NCBI RefSeq assembly: GCF_001274935.1
Contig: NZ_LILC01000007.1
Coordinates: 184,184-248,183 of the forward strand
Length of the DNA: 64,000 nt
DNA from: Priestia koreensis
GTDB taxonomy: Bacteria > Bacillota > Bacilli > Bacillales > Bacillaceae_H
Direction: 5' to 3'
A program made the position numbers and the translations under genes. Positions 18,480 through 26,305 of the stretch are shown piece by piece. Each line of letters starts with the position of its first letter. Position 1 is the stretch's first letter. The notes below the pieces were generated by a model. It was not told where the DNA came from, searched no databases, and saw only the letters and a program-made list of their open reading frames with translations.

Positions 18480-19460
18480 ATGAAAGCAATGTTGGTACAG
18501 GAGCTAGGTGGACCTGAAGTATTAAAATACGTGGAAACAGCACTTCCTACTTGCGGTGATGACGACGTGCTTATGAAAGTAGAAATGACAAGCGTAAATT
18601 TCGCGGACGTAAAAGCTCGGTATGGGAAAAAAGGAAATGCTAAGCTTCCCTTCATTCCAGGTCTTGATGCGGTTGGAACGGTTGTGAAAATCGGAAGAAA
18701 CGTAGAAAATGTGGCGATTGGAGAGCGCGTTGTCGCATTTCCGAGCAGTGGTAGCTATGCTGAGTACGCTGTAGCTAATCAAAATCTTACGTTTCAACTA
18801 CCGGAAGGCATTGACTTGGAGCAAGCGGCAGCCTGTCCTGTCGTCGGTATGTTGTCATTCATGCTCGTTCATAAGATTGCCCGCGTTCAACAAGGGGAAG
18901 CTGTTCTCGTTCACGCAGCCGCTGGAGGAGTAGGAACCACGCTCATTCAGCTGTTAAAAGCGGCTGGTGCTGGTACTATTATAGGGACGGTAGGAGCTTC
19001 AAATAAAAAGGCAATTGCTCTAGAAGCAGGTGCTGATTACGTTATTAATTACGAGAAAGAATCCTTTATGGACCACGTACATACGCTGACAAATGGACAA
19101 GGAGTAGACGTTGTCTTTGACTCCATCTCAGGGGTCGTAGCGGAAAAGAGCTTAGAATGTTTGCAGGATTATGGTCGTCTTGTGCATTTTGGGAATTCAA
19201 GCGGACAGACTGGATCATTTATGACGAAGCAGCTGCATGCGAGCTGCCGCTCCGTTCTTGGCTTTAGTTTAGGCACGACTAGAAAGAAAAAGCCTCACCT
19301 TCTACAAGAACCTGCGGCTCAGCTATTTGAAGCTCTTCGTTTAGGTACACTGACTATCAACATTGGAAACGTCTTTTCTCTTGACGAGGCGGCCCTTGCT
19401 CACGAATGGCTTGAGAGTAGAAAAAGCACAGGAAAGATCTTACTGCACGTCTCACAATAG
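18480..19460 (+). CDS. Zinc-independent NADPH:quinone oxidoreductase (MDR family)
   Basis: 326 residues of the medium-chain dehydrogenase superfamily, quinone-reductase branch. A GroES-like N domain contains PFIPGLDAVGTV. The Rossmann motif is AAAGGVGT, and FDSISG follows. No structural zinc-binding cysteine cluster is seen. It reduces quinones or activated alkenes with NADPH by family inference. Its 3' end overlaps the convergent 19452 gene by 9 bases. AAGGGGAG precedes the ATG. Confidence 0.82.
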   Translation: MKAMLVQELGGPEVLKYVETALPTCGDDDVLMKVEMTSVNFADVKARYGKKGNAKLPFIPGLDAVGTVVKIGRNVENVAIGERVVAFPSSGSYAEYAVANQNLTFQLPEGIDLEQAAACPVVGMLSFMLVHKIARVQQGEAVLVHAAAGGVGTTLIQLLKAAGAGTIIGTVGASNKKAIALEAGADYVINYEKESFMDHVHTLTNGQGVDVVFDSISGVVAEKSLECLQDYGRLVHFGNSSGQTGSFMTKQLHASCRSVLGFSLGTTRKKKPHLLQEPAAQLFEALRLGTLTINIGNVFSLDEAALAHEWLESRKSTGKILLHVSQ

Positions 19461-19931
19461 TGTTTCAAGCGTATACAAACGGTGGTTTCGCACATCCAAA
19501 ATCGCTAAAAAGTAGCTAGAGCGCTCTGGATTGTATTTATAAAAGTACAAATCACCTACTTGATATTGAATGGGATGCTTCGGGAAAATTTTATTTTTCG
19601 CATGCCCTTTTTCTTTTGCATCCTTTGAAAATTCCTCAATTTTCTCTTGCAACAGCTGCATCGTATTCGCATCAATCGTTTTCCAAACGCCCTGATAGCG
19701 AATGGTTTCAAACTGTTTGCGATTATAATCTAATACGACATAGGCTAGGGAACGGCCAAGGAAGCTAGACGTTTTTTCAAAGATTACCTGTGACTTGGAT
19801 GGGTTTGGGGTGGAAAATCCCCAATTCTCCTTCCATACCGCATACTGATTGTTAAACGTTGCATTCAATTGATACGCACCCATCGTTAAGATCATTGCGA
19901 CGATCGAAAAAGTTAAAATTCGTTTCAGCAT
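19452..19931 (-). CDS. Hypothetical exported or membrane-anchored protein
   Basis: 159 residues beginning MLKRILTFSIVAMILTMG, an uncleaved anchor or signal peptide, then a soluble basic domain ending in YKYNPERSSYFLAILDVRNHRLYTL. Family not recognised. The internal ATG is chosen because AAAGGA is correctly spaced and the upstream extension is highly charged. It is convergent and overlapping with the oxidoreductase. Confidence 0.6.
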   Translation of the reverse strand: MLKRILTFSIVAMILTMGAYQLNATFNNQYAVWKENWGFSTPNPSKSQVIFEKTSSFLGRSLAYVVLDYNRKQFETIRYQGVWKTIDANTMQLLQEKIEEFSKDAKEKGHAKNKIFPKHPIQYQVGDLYFYKYNPERSSYFLAILDVRNHRLYTLETLL

Positions 19932-20058
19932 CTGGTATGTTCCTTTCAAAAAAAGTTTCTTCCTTTCCTCTTTGTATACATTCCTCTTTGGATGAATGGA
20001 ATCCTGCATACGGACAATGATTTCCCTAGCCTTTCCATCAACAACCTATTTTATAACA

Positions 20059-20095
20059 AAAAAGAAGCGGAACAATGGCTCCGCTTCTTTTTCAC
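20059..20095. terminator. Terminator downstream of yhfK
   Basis: Stem AAAGAAGCGGA/TCCGCTTCTTT with an ACAATGGC loop and T runs on both strands. Confidence 0.85.
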
Positions 20096-20096
20096 T

Positions 20097-20741
20097 TTAT
20101 AATGATTGCAGTGCTTCCGCAATCATTGTATCACCGGCTACTAAATCAAACGAACGATTAAAGGTACGCTCTGCGTCCAATGACATTAGAACCGTTTGTG
20201 CAACGTCGGCACGAGGGATCGACCCACGCTCTAAATCCTCTGCGATACGCACTTTGCCCGTTCCAGGCTCATTTAACAAGCCTCCTGGTCGAACGATCGT
20301 ATATGTAAGTCCGCTTGTTTCTAAAAGACGATCTGCATAATGTTTGGCAACATAGTAAGGTTTTAAGCTTTCATTCCAATTGGTACGGTTATGGGCCTGA
20401 AGGGCACTAACCATTACAAATCGTTTAATACCGGCCTGCTCGGCTGCCTCGATTGTTTTAACCGCTCCATCTAAATCGACTAATAGCGTTTTGTCGGACC
20501 CTGTGCTTCCGCCTGAACCCGCCGTGAAGACAATAGCATCACAGCCCTTTGCTGCCTCTGCGATTTCTTCTACCGTTCCTTCTAAGCTTGCAACAACTGC
20601 TTCGATCCCTGACTTCTCTAAGATGTTTGCCTGCTCTTCTTTACGTACGAGAGCACGTACCGTATGAGTGCTGCTATCTTTTAATAGATGAACAAGATGC
20701 TGCCCAATTTGTCCATTTGCTCCTACAACCAATACTTTCAT
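20097..20741 (-). CDS. yhfK: NAD(P)-binding atypical SDR (YhfK-like)
   Basis: 214 residues. It opens KVLVVGANGQIGQHL, a GxxGxxG nucleotide-binding loop, followed by VFTAGSGGSTGSDKT, VSALQAH, and YYVAKHYADRLLE with a YxxxK pair. Length and motifs match B. subtilis YhfK, an extended NAD(P)H-binding SDR of unknown substrate. GAAGGGGAC precedes the ATG. Monocistronic. Confidence 0.82.
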   Translation of the reverse strand: MKVLVVGANGQIGQHLVHLLKDSSTHTVRALVRKEEQANILEKSGIEAVVASLEGTVEEIAEAAKGCDAIVFTAGSGGSTGSDKTLLVDLDGAVKTIEAAEQAGIKRFVMVSALQAHNRTNWNESLKPYYVAKHYADRLLETSGLTYTIVRPGGLLNEPGTGKVRIAEDLERGSIPRADVAQTVLMSLDAERTFNRSFDLVAGDTMIAEALQSL

Positions 20742-20888
20742 GATGTTAGTCCCCTTCCTTCTAAAGATTTGTAGCCATTATGTCAAAAATATTTATTCAC
20801 TTCAATTATTCTGTTTGGCTCATCTTCTCTAGTATGGAAGGTTTTATATGTTTTATGTATGGGTAAAACAAGTGTGAGCGTAAAGCTC

Positions 20889-20916
20889 CAAAACCCGAGA
20901 AACAGCACTTCTCTCG
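20889..20916. other. Hairpin without T run in the yhfK upstream region
   Basis: ACCCGAGA/TCTCGGGT arms with a loop of about 10 bases. There is no T run. It could be a protein-binding site or RNA structure. Confidence 0.3.
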
Positions 20917-20992
20917 GGTGAAGAGGGCTTATTTATTGACGTAAAATGCGTAAGTCTTAGAGAGATTATCGTAAATTCGCAAAAAAAGATAA

Positions 20993-21024
20993 ATAAAAAA
21001 GAAGCAGCCATTTTAGCTGCTTCC
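20993..21024 (-). terminator. Terminator of the B12/PAS-STAS operon
   Basis: Stem GAAGCAGC/GCTGCTTC with a 7-base loop, followed on the minus strand by TTTTTTA. Confidence 0.88.
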
Positions 21025-21037
21025 CAACGTGCAGTTG

Positions 21038-21862
21038 TTAACTCACGTGTTTTCCAACATTAATAATTTCACTTAAGTTGTTCATATAAATGATTTGCTC
21101 TCCGAACGAACGGTTGCGCAATGATTGCGTATGAGGCGGTCTCATACCAATCACATAGCATGTGACGCCCATTAAGTAGAAGGATTTCATAAACTCAGCA
21201 AATGCATGAATTCCTTCGGATGTTAGTTCTGCTAATCCACCAAAATCGAACAGCAGCGTCGTATAATGTCCATCATACACACACTCTTGGAGCACCTTCG
21301 TGTTTTCATCCACTAACTGGCGATCAAGATCCCCGAATAGAGGTACAAGACCTACGCTCGGTGACAGCTTAATAAACGACGCTGACAGCTGTTTAATACG
21401 CTTTAACGAGTCTTCTAGCTGTTCTTTCTGCTGAAGCAATTCAAAGTCTGTCTCTGCCAAACGTTTTCTGTGACGTTGCACAAGGGTTGTTAACTCTTGA
21501 ATTCGCTCATCTTGTTGGATGCACACTAAGTGTCCAATATCATTATCCCATTGAATATGACATTCAAATAAGGAATATGGAGAGCTGTTTGTTTTTAAAA
21601 CAATTTCTACTTTTTGAATTGCTTGTCCACGATGTTGAATCAGCGTATCCTTCTCATGTGGTTGATCAACGGATAATTCCGCCGAATCTGACGAGCGTGT
21701 AGCGAGAAATTTTTTCGCTTTGTCTTTGCTGAATGTGTCGACCAAATCTAAGAAATTGGCGGCTGGTTGAAATACGTGTCCAGATTGTACAGACCATTCT
21801 AGAATATTAAAATCAGTGTCTACAAGAAAGTAAGGAACAGGAACATATTCAAGCATCGACAT
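21038..21862 (-). CDS. PAS-STAS signalling protein (RsbR-like)
   Basis: 274 residues. An N-terminal PAS-like domain (about 1-118, with PVPYFLVDTDFNILEWS) is followed by a coiled coil (about 118-160). A STAS domain (about 163-270) contains VPLFGDLDRQLVD and LLFDFGGLAELTSEG. The layout matches RsbR stressosome scaffolds. At the RsbRA Thr171 position (GTIDT) an Arg is present (GDLDR), and the Thr205 position appears to be Ser, so kinase control may differ. It overlaps the B12 gene by 14 bases, so translation is coupled and a shared pathway is likely. Confidence 0.8.
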   Translation of the reverse strand: MSMLEYVPVPYFLVDTDFNILEWSVQSGHVFQPAANFLDLVDTFSKDKAKKFLATRSSDSAELSVDQPHEKDTLIQHRGQAIQKVEIVLKTNSSPYSLFECHIQWDNDIGHLVCIQQDERIQELTTLVQRHRKRLAETDFELLQQKEQLEDSLKRIKQLSASFIKLSPSVGLVPLFGDLDRQLVDENTKVLQECVYDGHYTTLLFDFGGLAELTSEGIHAFAEFMKSFYLMGVTCYVIGMRPPHTQSLRNRSFGEQIIYMNNLSEIINVGKHVS

Positions 21863-22514
21863 TCATTTCCACTCCCGATTTATAGCTGTTTAGCCAGCTA
21901 TTTAATTCGTGAAGGTTGGGAATTAATAACGTTTCCTCAGAACAATGGGAGGTAAAATCTAACAGTGGCAGTAATCGTCCGCCTACCATTACAACTGGTC
22001 TGTTTTCTAATTGATCCAACGTCTTCACGTATTCAGAAAGCCTTTCGACATGGTAAGGAATTGTGACCGATAGCCCTACAATGTCTGGCTTCCATTCTTT
22101 CGCCATTTCTTCCGCATAGCGAATAGGAAGGTTTGCGCCCAAAAACCGTGTGTTCCAACCGTGTTCTTCAAACAGCTGTGATACCATTTTTAAACCGATA
22201 AAATGCTCCTCTTGCTCTAAGCAGAGAAACATTGCTTTTGGGGTCTCTTCCGATGTGTTACCTTGAATCTTTTTATGAAATCGATAACGAGATAATATAT
22301 AATCACAAGTTGTAGTGGCTACATGCTCGTCCGCTACAGAAATCACATTATTTTCCCACAAGTCACCTGTTATCTGCATAGCTTTGGTGATTAATGTTTC
22401 GTAAGTTTCTAAGCTGCTTTTGCCCTGTTGGATTTCCTCTAGGACAATTTCCCATGCACAGTCTTGATCGCCAGCGAGTAGGCAATTAACAAATTCTTTT
22501 ACTCTTGCTGTCAT
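21849..22514 (-). CDS. Cobalamin-binding photosensor-like protein without DNA-binding domain
   Basis: 221 residues. A helical cap domain (about 1-85) carries W-x9-EH (Trp53, Glu63-His64), the upper-face motif of CarH/LitR photoreceptors and methionine-synthase cap domains. The Rossmann-like B12-binding domain has E-x-H-x-x-G (His104, lower axial ligand), LSVT and GGRL. No MerR-type HTH is present, unlike CarH or LitR, so it cannot bind DNA by that route. The ATG follows GAGGTGA by 5 bases; the GTG three codons earlier lies inside that RBS. It overlaps the PAS-STAS gene, which suggests B12- or light-dependent signalling through STAS. Light sensing is an inference. Confidence 0.85.
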   Translation of the reverse strand: MTARVKEFVNCLLAGDQDCAWEIVLEEIQQGKSSLETYETLITKAMQITGDLWENNVISVADEHVATTTCDYILSRYRFHKKIQGNTSEETPKAMFLCLEQEEHFIGLKMVSQLFEEHGWNTRFLGANLPIRYAEEMAKEWKPDIVGLSVTIPYHVERLSEYVKTLDQLENRPVVMVGGRLLPLLDFTSHCSEETLLIPNLHELNSWLNSYKSGVEMNVDA

Positions 22515-22523
22515 TCGGTTCAC

Positions 22524-23007
22524 CTCAATAAAATGGAAAGAACTCTTTCACCATAAATTGACCAAATCCGATCGCTCATTCTCGAGAGCTCTTGACTAAT
22601 TCCGTTCGATGATTGCCTAATTAGACAATCATTATAAAACGAAAACGAGAAAGGGTGTTCCACTTTCTCGTTCTTAGATGCTCAATTCATTTGAAGTTCA
22701 AATCTTATTATTCTTACTTCACCTTATCACATATAGCGCCCTTTCACAACAAAGGAATGATCAAAACTCTTCATAAAAAAGCAAAAAGATGTATTTTTTC
22801 CTATTTTTCCACGCGGCTTTTTCTTTTTCGACAACATCCCCTATTTTTCACGTTTTTCTCCTATTTGATTTTCTAAAAAGCGAACACATCGGAGCGTTTA
22901 AAAAATTGAAGGTAAAGGGTACATCTTAACTATCTTATTTGAAATGAGAAATACATAGTGTAGTGAATAAATCTTCTTTACACATGATTAGAAGCGGAGG
23001 AAAAAAG
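22524..23007. other. Intergenic region between the B12 operon and the hydrolase
   Basis: 484 bases without a credible gene. It holds a near-perfect 24-bp palindrome overlapping a TATAAT on the minus strand (22609-22636). A CGAGAAAG/CTTTCTCG hairpin lies at 22646-22670. Pyrimidine-rich AT-rich sequence leads to the hydrolase promoter. Confidence 0.6.
22609..22636 (-). promoter_or_regulatory. Operator-like palindrome at the B12/PAS-STAS promoter
   Basis: Bases 22609-22632 form a 24-bp palindrome with arms ATGATTG(C)CTAA and TTAG(A)CAATCAT and a single mismatched pair. On the minus strand TATAAT (22631-22636) overlaps its upstream edge. The site is centred about 107 bases upstream of the B12 gene start codon, as expected for a MarR/TetR-type repressor at the transcription start. 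Confidence 0.5.
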
Positions 23008-23817
23008 ATGGGCTATTATGTAAATGTCGAAGAAAACGTTAATGTATTTGTGGAGGATATTGGACAAGGAAAGCCGGTGGTCTTTATTCACGGCTGGCCG
23101 CTTAGTCACAAAATGTATGAATATCAGTTCAATGCACTTCCTGCCTATGGTTATCGCTGTATCGGTATCGACCTGAGAGGGTTTGGAAAATCGGATCGTC
23201 CGTTTGATGATTATTCATATGATCGCATGGCAGATGATATTCGAGCGGTAGTCGACGCGCTTAGCCTTGAAAACTTTGCATTAGTCGGTTTCTCTATGGG
23301 CGGTCCCATTTGCATCCGCTATATGACAAGGCACCAAGGTCATCAAGCGAACAAGCTTGTATTGCTAGGAGCAGCCGCACCATCCTTCACACAGCGTGAA
23401 AACTACCCCTATGGTTCAACGAAAGAAGAAGTTGATACACTTATTCACGGCATGTATCGCGATCGCCCGAAAACGCTAGCAGAATTCGGTACACAGTTTT
23501 TCGAAAGCAACGTCAGCGAACCGTTTAAAGAATGGTTTACAGGATTAAACTTAGAAGCCTCTGGTCACGGGACGATTCGAGCACTTGAAGCACTGCGCGA
23601 TGAAGATTTACGAGGCGAGTTAGCAGACATCCAAGCGAAAACATACATTTTCCACGGAAAAAAAGATCAAATTTGTCCATTCGAATTTGCGACGATCATG
23701 CATGATCATATTCCAAATTCTCAGCTCATTCCTTTTGAAGAGAGCGGTCACGGGCTGTTTTACGATGAATTGGAATACTTCAATACAAAATTAGTGGAAG
23801 TACTGCTAGTCGACTAA
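23008..23817 (+). CDS. Alpha/beta hydrolase (chloroperoxidase-like)
   Basis: 269 residues. The catalytic triad is visible as Ser in GFSMGG, Asp in KKDQICP and His in ESGHG; the oxyanion region is HGWPLSH. It resembles cofactor-free haloperoxidase/esterase proteins common in Bacillus. The natural substrate is unknown. This ATG has GCGGAGG 7-8 bases upstream; the frame extends 15 codons upstream without an RBS. A terminator follows. Confidence 0.85.
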   Translation: MGYYVNVEENVNVFVEDIGQGKPVVFIHGWPLSHKMYEYQFNALPAYGYRCIGIDLRGFGKSDRPFDDYSYDRMADDIRAVVDALSLENFALVGFSMGGPICIRYMTRHQGHQANKLVLLGAAAPSFTQRENYPYGSTKEEVDTLIHGMYRDRPKTLAEFGTQFFESNVSEPFKEWFTGLNLEASGHGTIRALEALRDEDLRGELADIQAKTYIFHGKKDQICPFEFATIMHDHIPNSQLIPFEESGHGLFYDELEYFNTKLVEVLLVD

Positions 23818-23818
23818 G

Positions 23819-23847
23819 AAAAAAGAGCTGAAGAGCTCTTTTTTTTG
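23819..23847 (+). terminator. Terminator of the alpha/beta hydrolase gene
   Basis: Short stem AAGAGCT/AGCTCTT followed by T8. Confidence 0.8.
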
Positions 23848-23949
23848 TATGTCTTTTTTTCTTTTTCTTCATATTAAAAAGGAAGGACATTCTCTTTTTT
23901 GATTTTACCTTCGTATACTACTGTATCAATTAAGTTAAAGGAGAACTCT

Positions 23950-24132
23950 ATGACATCATCACGCCTACAAAAATACGCGCAGCAAGCAGCGGATATTCTA
24001 GATACCCCTCCCCATCCTAACCACCGGATAAGCGGATGGAGTTCAAGTCGTATTCAGCGAGCTTCAAATTGGGTAAGCCGTAATCATGTGATTCAAGCAG
24101 TGATTGCCAAACAATTACACATAAAAAAATAA
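23950..24132 (+). CDS. Small basic protein, partner of the convergent 24146 gene
   Basis: 60 residues. It has an AADILDTPPHPNH motif near residue 13, then a Ser/Arg-rich stretch and an amphipathic C terminus. AAAGGAGA precedes this ATG; the 17-codon upstream extension lacks an RBS. The [DE][IV]L[DE]xP...HP pattern is shared with the convergent neighbour, which suggests common ancestry. Function unknown. Confidence 0.6.
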   Translation: MTSSRLQKYAQQAADILDTPPHPNHRISGWSSSRIQRASNWVSRNHVIQAVIAKQLHIKK

Positions 24133-24151
24133 CCCTCATAGCGGGTTATTT
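24126..24151. terminator. Shared terminator of two convergent small genes
   Basis: Stem AATAACCC/GGGTTATT with a short loop. It serves both directions and overlaps the ends of both genes. Confidence 0.75.
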
Positions 24152-24319
24152 AGCCATTCGATATTGTAAGTATTTTTTCACGATCACGCTATCTTTTGTA
24201 ATATGAACTTGTGATTTTAACTGATGGGGATGGGAAACAGGCCCTTCTAGTACTTCAGCAGCTTTTGAAGACCACTTTTCAATTTGCTCTTGTTTCTCCT
24301 GGTCATTATGCTGATTCAT
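24146..24319 (-). CDS. Small protein with AAEVLEGP motif
   Basis: 57 residues, Gln/Glu/Lys-rich N terminus, then KAAEVLEGPVSHPHQ, HITKDSVIV and a basic tail. The start is the ATG 5-6 bases after GAGGTGA; a GTG three codons upstream lies inside that RBS. The motif parallels the AADILDTPPHPNH motif of the convergent gene. Function unknown. Confidence 0.6.
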   Translation of the reverse strand: MNQHNDQEKQEQIEKWSSKAAEVLEGPVSHPHQLKSQVHITKDSVIVKKYLQYRMAK

Positions 24320-24372
24320 TACCCTCACCTCTTTTTCTTTATTGTAAAAGGTTTCCTGCTTTTTTTCAATCT

Positions 24373-25200
24373 TTATTGCGACAGATCACGTAAAAATTGC
24401 AGGACGTTTGCTCGTTCAAAGTACTTAATAGCTAAAGACAACAAGCCTGATACAACAAACATGTCATACTCGTCGAACACAGACAGATGGTTTGACAGCA
24501 CAATGGCATACTCTTGTCCTTCATATGTTTTAACGGATAATAAGAAGTTGCGCTTGTAGAGCTGATCCAAATTGTCCTTATTAATAGGAACTGCTTCATG
24601 GCTCTCCTTTGCGAGCGGGTACGACTTTTTCACCACGCGCGGGACATGAGACTGTTCAAATTCTTCCTTTGTTACTACCTCGTACTCAAACATCATTCCC
24701 AGCTGCTGTTCGTAATAATCCTGAATCTTCTCTGTCATCAGCTGCAGTGCTTCCTTAACGTCCGTCATATGCTGTACTTCTCGAATGAACTGCACTTCTT
24801 CTTTATCCGTCGCAAACTTTGATAGAAGTGCCGTTTTCGAAGTGGTCACATTAAGCACTTCAATTACATGCTTTTCTTTTTCTTCAATTTCAAACTCAAA
24901 TTGAAAGAACTTTAGGCGCTTTAAACGACTGAAAGCAACCGGAAAAAGAAGAAATAAAAACAACCACACGAGCAAGTAGAAAATGTATTCGAAAATAATC
25001 TGCACACGAGGATTTTCTACAATTGGACGAACAACTAGATCCGTAATCGTCGATCCAGAAGCGTTTGAAGAGGAAGATGCAGGAGATACGGTCGCTAGTT
25101 GCCACACGGCAGAGGCCACAATGAGAAAAAAAACGATGCTGTAGACGGTCAAAACGGCAATCCGCAGCCAGTCCTTTTGCGTCGGATACTCAGACCCCAT
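24373..25200 (-). CDS. Two-helix membrane protein with cytoplasmic sensor-like domain
   Basis: 275 residues. Two membrane helices (about 14-36 and 68-90) flank a Ser/Asn-rich extracellular loop of about 32 residues. A short acidic helix (FEFEIEEKEKHVIEV) follows, then a C-terminal region of about 150 residues. That region ends in hydrophobic/basic sequence and could be GAF-like (YAIVLSNHLSVFDEYDMFVVSGLLSLAI). Family not recognised. The RBS GGAGGGAG is strong. Confidence 0.6.
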   Translation of the reverse strand: MGSEYPTQKDWLRIAVLTVYSIVFFLIVASAVWQLATVSPASSSSNASGSTITDLVVRPIVENPRVQIIFEYIFYLLVWLFLFLLFPVAFSRLKRLKFFQFEFEIEEKEKHVIEVLNVTTSKTALLSKFATDKEEVQFIREVQHMTDVKEALQLMTEKIQDYYEQQLGMMFEYEVVTKEEFEQSHVPRVVKKSYPLAKESHEAVPINKDNLDQLYKRNFLLSVKTYEGQEYAIVLSNHLSVFDEYDMFVVSGLLSLAIKYFERANVLQFLRDLSQ

Positions 25201-25375
25201 TCTCTCTCCCTCCTTTTCTTCATACTTATCTTTGTTCTCTCCTAAAATAAACTTCTACTCATTCCTGCCCAATCCCTGCCTACAAAGATAGAAAAGGCGT
25301 TGCTCTTTTTACCGATAACGAAGCAGGTAGAAACAAAATTCGTTTTGATGGTCTCATTCCTTATTGGAGCAAGAA

Positions 25376-25408
25376 TTAAAAAAACCTTGGATATTCAAGG
25401 CCTTTTAA
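25376..25408 (-). terminator. Terminator overlapping the GNAT gene end
   Basis: On the minus strand, stem CCTTG/CAAGG with loop AATATC is followed by T7. The hairpin lies within the last codons of the coding sequence. Confidence 0.7.
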
Positions 25409-25780
25409 GGTCAATTCATCTCCAATCTGTGTATCCGTAAACAAAACGAGTTGGGTATAGGATGTAGTCGCATATGCGATTAATGCCTCTAGAAGTTCAC
25501 CACCCGTTCCTTTGCGGCGTTGAGACCGAGTCACATAAAATCTCCTTAGTCTGCCAACACTTTGCTGATCGGTTCGGTTTATCCCACCGATCGCAAGCAA
25601 ACGTCCTTCTTCATTATATACACCCATCAACACTTCTCCTTGCTCGTGAAAGCAGTTTACACCTTGTTCATAGTCATCCCATAACCTTTGTAAAAACCGG
25701 AACCCCTCTTCTTTACTTTCCTCTAAGAGCGGCTGCAACTCTTCTTGTTTTAGATACATGATACGCTTACAGCTACTCAT
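25376..25780 (-). CDS. GNAT acetyltransferase, C-terminally short
   Basis: 134 residues. The GNAT acetyl-CoA loop RSQRRKGTGGELLEAL is intact and preceded by LRRFYV. The usual last strand (LGF) is missing; the frame ends GLEYPRFF inside a terminator hairpin. This suggests a C-terminal truncation. The start codon overlaps the stop of the DUF1648 gene (ATGAGTAG), so it is the last gene of a three-gene unit. Confidence 0.6.
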   Translation of the reverse strand: MSSCKRIMYLKQEELQPLLEESKEEGFRFLQRLWDDYEQGVNCFHEQGEVLMGVYNEEGRLLAIGGINRTDQQSVGRLRRFYVTRSQRRKGTGGELLEALIAYATTSYTQLVLFTDTQIGDELTLKGLEYPRFF

Positions 25781-26294
25781 GCTGACTTCTCTTATTCATT
25801 CGAAATGAGCGAACGACAAAAAGAATACACGTACCAAAAATCATTATAAGAACAACAGGCAGTTCCCAATTACCAAGCCCTACATTTCGTCCAAACGCAA
25901 GCTGAATGCTTTGCCAACTAAAGTAAGCAAACAGACCAATGATTTCAAATTTGATCACCACCATCATCAGTCGAGCATTTTGATACTGCGCTTTTGCGGT
26001 GGCCTCTGTAATTGGAACAAGATAGTTATACGCGTGCGGAAAGCGCTCTATAATGGTTAAACCGATCAAAAGAACGATCCCGATCCCAGGTAATGTCCAC
26101 ACCATACCCTTCCCACCCCATCCATCTGCTTCTCCTTGAAAATTAAAGTGGGTCGGAATGCGATCAGGAAGTGCAGGCCATTGAGTGCTAATGTATACGA
26201 TCATTGCAAGCCACAGTACAAATGAAGCAATAGTCAACACATATTCCACGAGCGTTCTTGGGATTTGTAAAGCTGGACGAGTTTCGTTAAACAT
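25773..26294 (-). CDS. DUF1648 membrane protein
   Basis: 173 residues, four membrane helices. The DUF1648 signature LPDRIPTHFNFQGEADGWGGK lies at about 42-62. Family members occur beside regulators and transporters (SdpI-like), but no function is known for this one. It lies 11 bases downstream of the serine hydrolase gene and overlaps the GNAT start by 8 bases. Confidence 0.8.
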   Translation of the reverse strand: MFNETRPALQIPRTLVEYVLTIASFVLWLAMIVYISTQWPALPDRIPTHFNFQGEADGWGGKGMVWTLPGIGIVLLIGLTIIERFPHAYNYLVPITEATAKAQYQNARLMMVVIKFEIIGLFAYFSWQSIQLAFGRNVGLGNWELPVVLIMIFGTCILFVVRSFRMNKRSQHE

Positions 26295-26305
26295 TTTTCT
26301 TCATC

